DNA of 64,000 nucleotides from contig JANTQF010000034.1 of the NCBI GenBank assembly GCA_032988165.1, forward strand, positions 62,001 through 126,000, read 5' to 3'. Below are positions 22,930 through 35,759 of this stretch, in pieces (the first letter of the stretch is position 1; the number at the start of each line of letters is the position of its first letter). The position numbers and the translations under genes are program-made. The DNA comes from Emmonsiellopsis sp. PD_33 (Eukaryota; Ascomycota; Eurotiomycetes; Onygenales; Ajellomycetaceae). The notes under the pieces were generated by a model. The model searched no databases and was not told where the DNA came from. It worked only from the letters and a program-made list of their open reading frames with translations.

Positions 22930-23640
22930 TCTTTTATTACTATTACTTCTCCCCACACACCCAGCCATTCATCTGCCTCTATACTTCTCATCATTTCAGT
23001 CTATCCTGCTCCTACTCCTGCTACTCTGATATCTATTATTTAGTTAGCTAGAGATTTTGTGCAGCTCACCATGCAGGCCCCAGAGGATGATAATGATGAT
23101 GAGGATAAGGATAAAAATAAGAAGAATAAGAATGAGAATAATGATGATAATAATGATAAGAAGAAAGATAAGTACTAAAAGAGGTCTATTAAGAGCCTGT
23201 ACTTACTGAAATAATGCAGGAAGTATGTCTATCATCTAATTATTAAAACTAGCATAAAGATGTTTTATTACCCTCTTAAGGATCTATATATAATTTGTTG
23301 TTCTTAATGTGCATAGTATTATTATTACTGTGAAACAGTGAGTTTTCTCACAGTTAATTTGAAAAGAAAAAACTAATTACTAACTGCACTGTAGGTTCCT
23401 ATTAATGCATATACAGACATCATAGAGTTGATTGACACAGTTAAGCAATTAAATCACTTTAAGAATCTATTGGATAAGCTCAAGTACACTGATGCAATAC
23501 AGTTACTCCCTAGAATTTAGTAGTAATAGAGTCAAGTAGTCATTTAATATAAGGAAGTATTAGAGAAGGTAGAGGAGTTATTTAATATTACCTCAGTTCT
23601 TTATGTAAGTATAATTATTTCATCTTAGTGTACTTGATTG
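22930..23640 (+). pseudogene. Antisense accessory gene of the chromovirus, copy C1, with a predicted intron
   Basis: It is plus-strand, opposite to gag-pol, between the chromodomain end and the 3' LTR. Exon 1 reads a Ser/Pro/Thr-rich start, ARDFVQLTMQAPEDDNDDED, a Lys/Asn-rich run, KRSIKSLYLLK, FYYPLKDLY, then a Cys/Tyr segment (CCS.CA.YYYYCET). A predicted intron 23338-23394 (57 nt) has donor GTGAGT, branch TACTAAC at 23378-23384 and acceptor TAG; both sides are phase 0. Exon 2 (23395-23604, 70 codons) reads VPINAYTDIIELIDTVKQLN, LLPRI and YKEVLEKVEELFNITSVLY, followed by a further GTAAGT. Several in-frame stops are present (TAA, TAG). Start and 3' end are uncertain. I do not recognise the family; the Cys-rich segment might bind zinc, which is inference. 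Confidence 0.6.
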
Positions 23641-23849
23641 ATTCTGACTTTAATGAAAATAGCCTGCCCTCCTGGATTAGACATAGTGTGCACTCCAGTT
23701 TTTCTCTAGTATTTTTCAGTTTGTTTTTTATCTACTGTGCCCCTTAGAGCTTTTAATATTAGTATGAAATAATAAGATTTGATTTTTAGAAACTTATTCT
23801 TCCTCTTCTTTCCTTCCTATATGCAGGCTAATTATTATTTGAATTGATA

Positions 23850-26800
23850 GTGCTTCAGCTTCATCATCTTATAATTAAACTACATATTGAACTCATCAAT
23901 TAGATCCTACACATTCTTAAGGTTTTCCACATTTTCCCAGGAATTCTCTACCTTTATTGTATTTTTCTAGCACACAAGATACTACTAGCTGTTGAAATAG
24001 TCATACTTTCCTAAGATCTCTTTAATTTTAAACTCCTCAACTCTATCTATCATCATTGATTTGATCTTCAGGATTTTGCCATGCTGCACATGGTACAGTT
24101 CAAGTAATGAGATATGAAAAATAAGGTGTATATCTTTATATTATAGTATAAGTTTCAGTTTGTAAGCCTGTTTCCCTCACTTGTTAATGATTTTGAAAGG
24201 GCCAAGTTGACAATGATTTAACTTCAGACTTGGGTGTAATATACTGATATTTTTCAAGCACAGTATGATCTAGTCTCTAACTGTGAAATACTTCTCCTTA
24301 TGATACTAATCATAGTATTTCTTCTGTGTTTTCTGAGCCTTCAGAAGAGATTCCTACAGATTATTTCATACTTCTTCTATATAGTGTATATATTTTATTG
24401 CCTCCTGCACTTCTCCCTCTCTCATATTGATGTCTAGTTTAACATTAAGATGTAGTTCAGGTTGAAAACTCATCAGCACTTCTACAGGAAACATTTTGAG
24501 AATACTATATGTAGAGGTATTATAGAAGAACTGTACTAGTAGTAACCATCTGACCCAGTCATTCTGGTAGAAGTTATAGTAGATGTACAGATAGTACTCA
24601 AGTATCTAATTCTACCTTTTAGTTTGATTATTCATTTGAGGATGGAACACAGTTATTAATTATTAGCATACTTTCAGAAGATAGTAGAGTATTAATTAGT
24701 ATTTGCTGGAGCTGAATATCCCAGTATAGTTTATTACCTAATAGTATAGGTAACCAAAAAATCTGGTGAAGGTGTTGAATATCAGGTTCACAAGCTCTAG
24801 TGTACTTATGTCTTTATTGACTGATTTATAAACTGTGTACTTGATTAATTTGTTTATAAACATTATAATTAAATCATAGACTTTGTTGTTCCACTTAGAT
24901 GGCAGGAGTTTGATAATGAAATTCATTATTACTATTTCAAAAGAAAAGGTAGAAATAGAAAGTAGTTTCAATTAGCTGTATTTCTTGTAATAGTATATCT
25001 TAACTTATTAGTAGATATTATAAGTGTATATATATTCCTAAACATTCATTGTCATATCACATCAAAAGTATTTCCTCTAGATGCACTTAAAAGTACATTC
25101 AACACTAAAATATCCCTCTTGAGGATTATCATAATTCAATTTTATGATCTTATCCCTTATTACTTGATCTATAGGGATGAAAATGTAATCCTTATAATAA
25201 AGTAGATCATCTCAGTTAATCATTCAGTTTAAGTACTTAGTCTTATTTATTTTGCCTGCTTCCATCCTTCTATGCACTTTAGTGTGCTCAGTGTTCTAAG
25301 CTTGCATGTGATGCAGGAATTCTGTAATGAGTTCAGTAAGAAAGAATTTATAGGCTATATTGAATTCTATAATTATATTAATCAATATTCACAGCATCAG
25401 ATGAGCTAGCCTTTTTATATTATCAGTAATATGTCTCTCATCTACATATACATTTTAATATACATAGAAAGTAAGTATATCAATATAAATTACATTTTCC
25501 TTATCATTTAGTAGTTTTAAATGTATTATCATATTGATTATTTACTAACTGAGGTCTTTCAGCTGTGTCTGTGCATCTATATTCAGTGTTCAAAATATTC
25601 CTTAAAGAAGCTTTTTTTGAATTATTAATAATAATATTCACCTTGAAGCATTCTCTTTATAGTTAGAGTGATAACTAGGCACATCTGCAGGATTCTTCAT
25701 CCCTAGATAGTACTTAATGGTAAAGTTGAATGTAAAGAGTATTTCCATCTATTATATCTGACATCCAACTAATTTCATTATCATTATGAAATGTTATAGG
25801 TTGATATGATCAGATAAAATTATTACAGGGAAATGCACACCATGCAGGTAGTAATATCATTACTTGAATGCTATAAGAATAGTGAGGAGTTTCTAGTCAT
25901 ACATACTATAGTTATACTCTACTGATGATAAGCCTTATAAATAGTATGCAACTGGGTACTATTATTCATCATTTAGATCTAACTGCAAGAGGATCATACT
26001 CAATGTGAAATCTGATGCATCTGGCTCTACCTAGAGTTTCCAATTCAGATTAAAGTGTATAAGAATCAGGGCCTTTATGAATGTACTTTTTAACTCTTGA
26101 AAAGCTTTTTATACATTAGTATCAAGAAGGATCATCTTTTAGTTCTGGCCTTTCTATATTATACTCTTTATGAGTATAGATAAGAGCTGTGCTTTTACTG
26201 CAAATCTATCTATAAAATGACAGTAAAAATTCACAAACCCTAGAAATATCTAGATGTTATGAATGCACTTGAGTTTCAGCCAGAAGAGGATAATATCAAT
26301 CTAACTCTATTCTATCTCAATGCTATTTATACTAATTATAAAGCTAAGGAAATTAATGTAATTCATGTGAAATGTATATTTACTAAGCTTTACATACAAT
26401 TTATAGGTGTGTAGGTGTTCTAGTACCATGCACACATACTTATAATACTCTTCCTCTAAGTTTAAGTAGATGATAATGTCATCCAGGTAGACAATATAGT
26501 AGATATCTAGGAGATCACTCAGAGCCTTATTAATATAGAATTAGAATGTTATTAGTACATTTATGAGTTTAAAGAAGATCATTTGATATTCAAAATGGTT
26601 ATAGTACATTTAGAAAGCTATTTTCCACTCATTATCTTTATATATGTATAATTAGTAATATGCATTACAGAGATCTAACTGCAAGTAAATCTTTACACTA
26701 ATCAGCCTGTCAATCATTTTACTAATTAAGAGGAGAGGATATTAGTTCTTTATACTAATAGTATTAAGCCTACAGTAATCTACATAAAGGCACATGATTC

Positions 26801-28837
26801 TATCTTTTTTTAGGATGAAAAATATCAGTGTGTCTGCAGGGCTTTTTAACAGGCATATTCATTCTTTTTCTAGACTAGATTTCAGGTATTTGCACAGCAC
26901 CTCTAGTTCTTTAACAGAGAGGTTATAGATCAGTCAGTAGGAGGGTTCTTTTCTAGATATTAAATTAATTAGATGATTATGTTACATATATTCTGGAAAT
27001 AGTTCTATCACAGCTTCTGAGAAAACATCTTTATATTTATAGTAGGCTTCTGATATCACTAGCTCTCCATCTAGAATTACACTGAACAGAGCAATCAGTT
27101 CATCCCCTTTCAGTTAATATAGGTGAATAATATAAGCTACACATCTAACCTTAACCACTGCATCTATCTGTTTTATAGTGATGATCTCAACATCATCAAC
27201 ATATAGTATATAGTATGTTCAGTGCAATTTTAACCATTAGATGTCAGAATCTACAGTCTTAAGCTAGAAGAATCTCAGGATGACATTGTAGCCTTTTATA
27301 TCTACTACTTCAAAGTGAAAGCTCTGATTGTGAGAGAATCTCTTATTATTAATTATGTATGTATACATCTCATATTAGTTATAGGCCATGATCTGGTATT
27401 CATTAATTACACTAATCTAATATGAATTTTCACTGTCTTTTTCAAGATATACTTTTATTTATTTCTGACTGACAAAATTTGCTTCTGCACCCAAGTTAAT
27501 AAGTGCTCAGGCAATGACTAATCCTTGGGAGGTTTCTAGCTATATCTTAATTATCATCACTTCTTTACTGTACCTCTATCTCATCTTATCTACTCTCAGT
27601 GCTACAGCAGCACTCAGCACTGAGGGATCTAGTTTTTTAACTCACACTTCTTTATGTGCTTTTCAGGATGAAGTTCCCAGTAGTTATTGAAGATGTAATC
27701 TGATTTATTATAGTAAGAGTATTTAAGATGAGAAGTAAACTTAGATCATAAGAATCAGTCTTTAAGTGTGTGGTTCAGGGATTTTTCTCTTTCAGACTCT
27801 ATTTTTATCTAGAAATTAAAAGACTTCTTCTTATACAGTGGATTTATAGTGATTTTCTGCTTGAATGAGAATAATTTTTGGTTCTTGCAATACTACTCTA
27901 CCTTACATAGAAATGCTAGTATCTCTTTGTAATTCTTGAGGTCTCCCTTTACTAGATGTGCATGAATCTGGATTTCCTCTTAGTAGCAGTTTATTAGGTT
28001 GAAACTGTACTATTCCTCCTGAATCTTATAGAGTAGGTATTTCTTCAGGTTGAGAAGATACTTGATGAAATCTCAGATAGATTGATTGTTTCATTGTCAC
28101 ACATCTATGTATCTTTTAATTAATTGCTATTGGAGTGCATCTGGATCTATAAGGTGTGGTTGTAACTATATATAGAGGTCTTCCTAAATGAGTAGTAGAT
28201 TCTCTAAATTTACTTTATAATTTTTATGAAAAGCATCCTATTAGTAGAGAGGTTTTATAATGAGCTTCTATGTAGCATTCTGGATGTAGTGTTTTTCAAT
28301 GATATAGTAGTCTTTATTACATTTAAATTCTATTTTAGTTTGAATGATGAAATCTTCAAGCTCTAACATACTTTTTTCTTGATATTTGGAGGATGTATTA
28401 ATCTTTAAACAGGTAGTTCAGTAGGATAACTGAGTTGTTTCTGTATGAGACCTTTTCAAGGTTTGATTTTAAGCTGTGATCTTCTCCTGCACAATTAGCA
28501 CAGCTATCTCTTAATCTATTAATTCATCTTGTACTAGCTAATCCTCCAACATCTTTATCATGTACTCTGCCTTTTGAATTTTCTGTTGCATCTATAGCTC
28601 TTTGATGCATTCTTTAATTACATGTAGCTGCACAGCAGGTAGATATAGATCTTTATTGTCTGATCCTTCATTACCTGTAATTGATTTATGGTTGAATTCC
28701 TGTAGAGGATCCTGCAGAGGTTTAAGTTATAGTTCATTATTACTAGTCTCTTGCTGTGCAGAGGAGTTGATGCACACTTGAGAGATTCTCCTGTAGTTAT
28801 TTATAGTCTTTTTATGAGCTATCTTGTTGTTGTTCAT
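23850..28837 (-). pseudogene. Gag-pol of chromovirus C1 (Gag, PR, RT, RNase H, IN, chromodomain), broken
   Basis: Reading starts near the ATG at 28837 (MNNNKIAHKK-like), 44 nt inside the 5' LTR. A CX2CX4HX4C zinc knuckle lies near 27690-27720. The protease motif ALINLGAEANF (expected D-S/L-G, with D now N) is at about 27490-27520. The RT catalytic VYLDDI is at 26475-26492. The integrase core is at 24738-24971 with MNFIIKLLPSKWN and VNKDISTLELVN and an FFGY end. A C-terminal chromodomain at about 23880-24060 shows YLVCWKN and VENSWENVENLKN. The order RT then IN with a chromodomain defines a chromovirus. Chromodomains are known to steer integration to heterochromatin marks; that role here is inference. 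Many stops interrupt every part. Confidence 0.88.
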
Positions 28838-28880
28838 CTATTTCTAATGGACTGTTCACTCAGGGGTGAGCAAATAGAAC

Positions 28881-29200
28881 TGTAATGTCTAGTGTCAAAT
28901 ATAAAAGCTTTTAGATTTGAAAAGGTGGACTATGAGTCATTGAACAGTGTGATGGGAATAGACAGGTAAAAATGTATATATATTTCAAATGTAGGGGTCA
29001 TATAGTAATAGGACTATTTGCTGGTTCTTTTCATAAGAAACCTGCACAGCATATATATCAATAGCTAGCTACTAAGTGTGCACTACATGTGCATTGCCAG
29101 GTGCACTGTCAGGTGCACTGCTAAGCCCAAGGTCCAAGATCTGAGGTTCAAGGGCACAGTTGATCTATGTGTGACATGTGGTCTTCTTTGCATGTTACAG
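28881..29200 (-). repeat. 5' LTR of C1
   Basis: 320 bp, the upstream LTR on the coding (minus) strand. It contains GGACTATTTGCTGGTTC at about 29011, whose coding-strand complement matches the sequence just inside the element (see findings). Confidence 0.93.
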
Positions 29201-29551
29201 ATAGCATATAACTAAATTACTATAAAATATAGAGATAATAAAATATTTATAGTATAATAAATTACTATTCTCTATTTATAATATATTCTTTAAGATCTTC
29301 TTTAAGTTTATTCTTATTTATATAGTATATCTTATAGTAGTTTATTTCTTATCTTTTAATAACTTCAAGGGTCTCCTCTACTTCTTTCTTTTTAAAGTTA
29401 AGTAGCTTGATGAGGCATTATATTGCATGGCAGTAAATAAGTATAAAGTCTTATTTAAGTATTATATTAAGAGTTTTGAGGCTGGTAAAGGGGATTTACA
29501 TAGATTTAACTAAATGATTATAAGTATAATTAGTGAGATTATTAATGATAT
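29201..29551. other. AT-rich spacer, no gene seen
   Basis: It begins with the GATAG target duplication of C1. AT-rich, CpG-free and without a coherent frame. Confidence 0.55.
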
Positions 29552-30160
29552 AGATAATAATTCTTTGAACATACCTTCCCCTTTGAATTTCTAAATGCAA
29601 ATACCCTCATTTGAAAGCCCTCATTGAGATCTATTTGTCATTCAATTTTGGTGAGATTTAGATCAGAATTAGGGGTATGGTGTGTAAAAACATGATTTCA
29701 TTGAAAAAGTAGGAGATTATTCCTCTTTTTCACCACAGCATCACAACTGCTGGTCCAAACATCATATAAATTGAGTGACAGGTAGATCAAAGCCTACTCT
29801 TTCTTTTGGAAGAACTGCTGAGCATTTCTGAGTTAAATTGGTTGAATTATTACAGTTTCAATTGCCTGTGAAAACTCTGATCATTTTGATTTTCCCTCTC
29901 CTATTGTGCTAAGCCTCTCTCCCAACCTTCCCCAGCTAATTTAGCTGGCACACCTTCAAAATGGAGCTTATCTGATAAGAAAGCTACTATTAATTCTTAT
30001 TATTTCTCTTTGAAATGCTCTCCTCCTCCTTTGAAATGCTCTCCTCCTCCTTTGAAAACACTCTCCCCCCTATACTTGATATTAGAGAAGGAATTTCTTT
30101 GTCTGAGGAGTAGCTTGATCCCTGCAAATAAAAGATATATAAGAATATATTCTTATATAT
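29552..30160. repeat. Dispersed repeat of about 0.6 kb, copy A
   Basis: It matches 45242-45829 along its whole length in the same orientation, for example CAAATACCCTCATTTGAAAG / CAAATATCCTCATTTGAAAG and CTATACTTGATATTAGAGAA in both. Differences are mostly transitions. It ends in an AAAAGATATAT(AT)n tail in both copies. Inside, a 21-bp unit (TTTGAAATGCTCTCCTCCTC + C) is tandem at 30009-30029 and 30030-30050, with a diverged third unit. There are no LTR or TIR ends; a tailed nonautonomous retroelement or fragment of one is possible. Confidence 0.7.
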
Positions 30161-30188
30161 ATATATATCTAATGATAGAGAGTGTGAT

Positions 30189-30506
30189 TATAACATGCAA
30201 AAAAGACTACATGTTACATATAGATTAACTACATTCTTAAACTTTAGATCTTGGACCTCAGACTTAGCAGTATGCCTGATAGTATGCCTGGCAATGCACA
30301 CATAGTGCACATTTAGTAGCTAGCTATTAATATATATGCTGTGTAGGTTTCTTATGAAAAGAACCAGTAAATAATCCTATTACTATATGATTCCTACATT
30401 TAAAATATACATACATTTTTACCTGTCTATTCCCATCACACTGTTTAATAACTCATAATTTACTTTTTAAATTAAAAAGCCTTTATATTCAACACTAGAC
30501 ATTATA
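30189..30506 (+). repeat. 5' LTR of C2
   Basis: A 318-bp direct repeat of 37363-37680. It starts TATAACATGC where C1 has TGTAACATGC, a G-to-A change of the canonical TG end. Confidence 0.92.
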
Positions 30507-30549
30507 GTTCTATTTACTCACTCCTAAGTAAACAGTCCATTAGAAATAG

Positions 30550-33500
30550 ATGAATAATAATAAGATAGCTTATAAAAAGATTACAAATAATCATACTAAC
30601 CCCTCTGTGCAGTAAGAGATTAGTAATAATAAATTATAACTTAAATCTTCATAGGATTCTCTGCAGGATCCTCTGCAGGAATTTAACTATAAATTAACTA
30701 TAAGTAATAAAGAGTTAGATGATAAAGACCTGTATCTGCCTACTATATAGCTACATATAATTAAAGAATGCATTAAAGAATTATAGATGCAATGGAAAAT
30801 TTAAAAGGTAGAATATATCATAAAGGCACTGAAGGATCAGCTAGTATAAGATGAATTAATGAATTAAGAGATAGCTGTATTAATTATATAGAAGAAAATC
30901 ATAGCTTAAAATCAAATCTTGAAAAGGCCTCATATAGAAATAATCTAGTTATCCTACTAAACTACCCATCTAAAGGTTGATACATCCTTCAAATATTAAG
31001 GGAAAAATATGTTAGAGCTTGAGAATTTCATCATCCAAATTAAAATAGAATTTAAATGTAATAAAGACTATTATACTATTAAAAAATACTATATTTAGAA
31101 TGCTATATAGAAGCTCATCATGAAACCTCTCTACTAATAAGATATTTTTTATAAGAATTACAAAGTAAACTTAGAGAATTTACTATTTATCTAAGAAGAC
31201 CTATATGTATAGTTATAACTGCATCTTATGAATTCAAATGTACTCTAATAATAATTAATCAAAAGATATATAAATATATAATAATAGAATAATCAATTCA
31301 TCTAAGATTTCATCAAGTATTTCCTCAACCTGAAGAAATACTTACTCTATAAGATTCAGAAGGAACAGTGCAGTTTCAATCTAATAAACTACTATTAAGA
31401 GGAAATCTAAATTCATATACATCTAGTAAAAAAAGATCTTAAGAATTATAAAGAGATACTGGCATTTCTATGTAAGATAAAATAGCATTGTAAGAATTAA
31501 AAACTATTCTTATCTAAATAAAAAATCACTATAAATTTACTGTATAAGAAGAAGTCCTTTGATTCCTAAATAAAAATAAAGTCTAAAAAGAAAAAATCTC
31601 TGAACTACACACTTAAAGGCTAATCCTTATAATCTAAGTTTACCTCTTACTTCAAGTGTTCTCACTGCAATAAACTAGACTATATTCCTGATGACTACTA
31701 GGAACTTCATCCTAAAAAGTACATAAAGAAGTATGAGTTAAAAAACTAGATTCCTCAGTGTTAAGCACTACTATAGTACTGAGAGTAAATAAGATAGAAT
31801 GAAGATATAGTAAAGAAGTAATAATAATTAAAATATAGCTAGAAACTCCTCAGGAGTTAGTCATTATCTAGGCACTTATTAACTTGGGTGCAGAAGCAAA
31901 TTTTATTAGCTAGAAATAAATAAAAGTATATTTTAAAAAAAGTAATGAAGATTCACACTGAATTAATATAATTAATAGACATTAGATTATAATCTATAAT
32001 CAACATGAGATTTATATATATATAATTAATGATGAGAGACTCTCTCACAACCAGAGCTTTCACTTTAAAGTAGTCAATATGAAAGATTATAATATCATCC
32101 TGGGATTTCCCTAACTCAAGGCTGTGAATTTTAACATCTAATGGTGAAAATTACATTAAATATATCACATATTATATATTAATAATATTAAGATTATCAT
32201 CATAAAATAGATAGATATAATAGTCAGAGTTGAATACATAGCTTACATTATCTACTCATATTAACTAGAGGGAGATAAATTAATTACTCTGTTCAGTATA
32301 GTTCTAGATGGAGAGCTAGTAATATCAGAAGCCTACTATAAATATAAAGATATTTTCTCAGAAGCTACAGTAAAATTACTTCCAGAACATATATAATATA
32401 ATCATTTAATTAATTTAATATTTAGAAAAAAATCTTTTTATCAACTAATTTATAATCTCTTCATTAAAGAACTAGAGGTACTATATGAATATCTAAAATC
32501 TAGTCTGAAAAAAGAATAAATATGCCCATTAAAAAGTCCTATAAGTATACTAATATTTTTCATCCTAAAAAAAGATAGAATCATATACCTTTATATAGAC
32601 TACTATAAGCTTAATACTATTAGTATAAAGAATTGATATCCTCTCTCCTTAATTAGTAAAATAATTAATAGGCTGGCCAGTATAAAGGTTTACTTACAGT
32701 TAGATCTCTATAATATATATCACTAACTATATATATATAAGAATGATAAGTAGAAAATAGCTTTCTAAATGCACTATAATCATTTTAAATATTAAGTAAT
32801 CTCCTTTAAACTTATAAATGTACTAATGATATTTTAATTCTATATCAATAAGATTCTAAGTAATCTTCTAGATATTTACTGTATTATCTATCTGGATGAT
32901 ATTATTATCTACTTAAATTCAGAGGAAGAGTATCATAAGTATATGCATATAATACTGAAATGCCTGCACACTTATAAATTATATATAAAATTTAGTAAAT
33001 ATACATTTCATGTGAATTGCATCAATTTCCTTAACTTTATAATCAATATAAATAATGTTAAGATGAAATAGAGCTAAATTAATACTATTCTCTTCTAGCT
33101 AGAACTTAAGTATATTTATAACATTCAGATATTTCTAGGGTTTATGAATTTTTACTATCATTTTATAGATAGATTTACAGTGAAAGCACAGCTCTTATCT
33201 ATACTCATAAAAGATATAATATAGAAAGGTCAGAACTGAAAGATAATCCTTCTTAATATTAATATATAGAAAGTTTTCTAAGAGTTGAAAAGTATATTTA
33301 TAAAGATCTCAATCCTTATGTACTTTAACTTAAATTGGAAACTCTAGATGGAGCTAGATATATTAGATTTCATACTGGATGTAATCCTCTTATAATTACA
33401 TCTAAATGATGAATAATAACATCTAATTGTATACTATTTATAAGGCTTATTATCAGTAGAGTGTAACTACAATATATATAACTAGAAACTCCTTATTATT

Positions 33501-35510
33501 CTTATAGTATTCAAGTAATAATATTACTATCTGTATGATGCATGTTTCTCTATAATAGTTTTATCTGATCATATTAACCTACAACATTTCATAATGATAA
33601 TAGAATTAGTTAGATGTTAGATATAATAGATAAAAATACTCTTTATATTTAACTTTACTATTAAGTACTGTTTAGGAATGAAGAATCCCACAGATGCATC
33701 TAGTCATTACTCTGACTATAAAGAGAATGTTTCAAGATAAATACTATTATTAATAATTCAAGAAAAGCTTCTTTAAGAAATGTTTTAAATATCAGATATA
33801 GATATACAGACACAGCCAGAAAACCTTAGTCAGTAAATAACTAATATGATAGTACATTTAAAACTATCAAATAATAAGGAAAATATAATTTGTATTAGTG
33901 CACTTACTTCCTATGCATATTAAAATGTGTGCACAAATGAGAGACATATTGCTAATGATATAAAAAGGCTAGCTCACCTAATATTATAAATATTAAATAA
34001 TATAATTATGAAATCTAATATAACTTATAAATTCTTTCTCACTGAACTTATTATAGAATTCCTGTGCTGCATGCAAGCTCAGAATACTGAGCACACTAAG
34101 ATATATAAAAGAATAAAAATAGGCAAAATAAATGTAACTAAGTATTTGAACTAAATAACTAATTAAGATAGTCTACTTTATTATAAGAGTTACATTTTCA
34201 TTCCTATAGATCAAGTACTAAGAAATAAGATTATAAAATTAAATCATAATGATTCTCAAGAGGGACATTTTAGTATTAAGTATACTCTTAAGTGTGTCTA
34301 GAGGAAATACTTTTAGTATAATATAATAATAAATATTTAAGAATACATGTGTATCTATAATATCTACTAATAGATTAAAATATATTATTATAAGGAATAT
34401 AGTTAATTAAAATTACTTTCTATTCTCATCTTTTTTTTTAAAATAATAATAATGGATTTCATTATCAAACTCCTACCATTCAAGTGGAACAGTAAGGTCT
34501 ATAATTTAATTATAGTATTTATAGATAAATTAATTAAGTATATAGTTTATAAATCAGTTAATAAAAGTATAAGTATACTAGAGCTTATAAATTTAATATT
34601 CAACATCTTTACCAGATTTTTCAGTTATTCACACCATTAAGTAATAAACTGTACTGAGATATTCAGCTCCAATAAATACTGATTAACACTCTACTATCTC
34701 TTGAAAGTATGCTAATAGTTAACAATTATTTTTCACTCTCAAATAGACAGTCAAACTGAGAGGTAGAATCAGATACTTAAATATTACCTATATATTTACT
34801 ATAACTTCTATTAGGATGACTAGGTTAGATAGTTACTGCTAGTGCAGTTCTCCTATAATATCTCTATATATAGTATTTTCAAAACATCTCTTATAGAAGT
34901 ACTAATGAATTTTCAATCTAAACTGCATCTTAATATTGAACTAGACATCAACATGAAGAGGAGAGAAGTATAGAAGATAATAGAATATGTATATTATATA
35001 AGAGAAATATAGAATAACCTATAAGAATCTCTTCTAAAGGCCTAGAAAACATAGAAGAAATACTATGATCAGTACTATAAAGAGAAGTATTTCACAATTA
35101 GGGATTAAGTCATACTGCACTCAAAAAATATCAGTATATTACACTCAAGTTTAAAGCTCAATTATTATCAACTCAGTCCTTTTAAAATCATCAATAAGTG
35201 GGGAAAATAGGCATACAAACTGAAACTTATATTATAATATAAAGATATATATCCTATTTTTTATATCTTATTACTCAAATTATACCATGTGTAGCATGAT
35301 AAAATCTTGGAGGCCAAATCAATAATAATATATAGAATTAAGGAGTTTGAGATTAAAGAGATCTTAGAGAAGTACAACTATTTTAATGACTAGTAGTACC
35401 TTATGTGCTGGAAAAATATGATAGAGGTAGAGAATTCCTGGGAGAATGTAGAAAACCTTGAGAATGCATAGAACCTAATTGATAAGTTTAATATATAATT
35501 TAATTATAAG
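30550..35510 (+). pseudogene. Gag-pol of chromovirus C2, broken
   Basis: The frame opens at ATG 30550 (MNNNKIAYKKI). Gag text includes MLELENFIIQIKIEFKCNKD (about 31010). The zinc knuckle near 31636-31690 reads CSHCNKLDYIPDDYW: the expected His and last Cys are both Tyr, each one C-to-T or G-to-A change away. The protease remnant ALINLGAEANFISQK is at about 31870. The RT motif YLDDIIIY is at about 32889, followed by LGFMNFYYHF and RNase H. The integrase region around 34452-34800 has MDFIIKLLPFKWN, then FHSQIDSQTER. The C-terminal chromodomain at about 35330-35500 has YLMCWKN and VENSWENVENLENA. Multiple TAA/TAG codons replace Gln/Trp. Confidence 0.87.
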
Positions 35511-35759
35511 GTAATGAAGCTGAAGTGCTATCAATCTAAATAATAACTAGCCTGCATATAGAAAGAAGAGAAGAGAAAGAATAAGTTCTTAAAAATTAAA
35601 TCTCATTATTTTATATTAATATTAAAAGCTCTAAGAAGTGTAGTAGATAAAAAATAAATCAAAAAATACTAGAGAAAATTCAGAGTGCACACTATATCTA
35701 GCCTAGAAGAGCAGGCTATTTCCACTAAAATTAGAATCAACTAAGTACATCAAGACAAG

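Larger units (their letters stand above)
21647..29200 (-). mobile_element. Chromovirus-type Gypsy LTR retrotransposon, copy C1 (decayed, complete)
   Basis: It is bounded by two direct LTRs (21647-21965 and 28881-29200) with TGT...ACA-type ends and a perfect 5-bp target duplication GATAG (21642-21646 and 29201-29205). Coding runs on the minus strand in the order gag, protease, reverse transcriptase, RNase H, integrase, chromodomain, which is Gypsy/Metaviridae order. A C-rich run at 21970-21983 is the polypurine tract on the coding strand, directly beside the 3' LTR. All frames are broken by stops. An additional plus-strand (antisense) gene lies between chromodomain and 3' LTR. Confidence 0.95.

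Noticed and set aside
30010..30228. Open frame beginning with repeated Pro/Cys/Ser units
   Set aside because: It is produced by the 21-bp tandem units and runs into the C2 LTR; it is not shared as a frame with repeat copy B.
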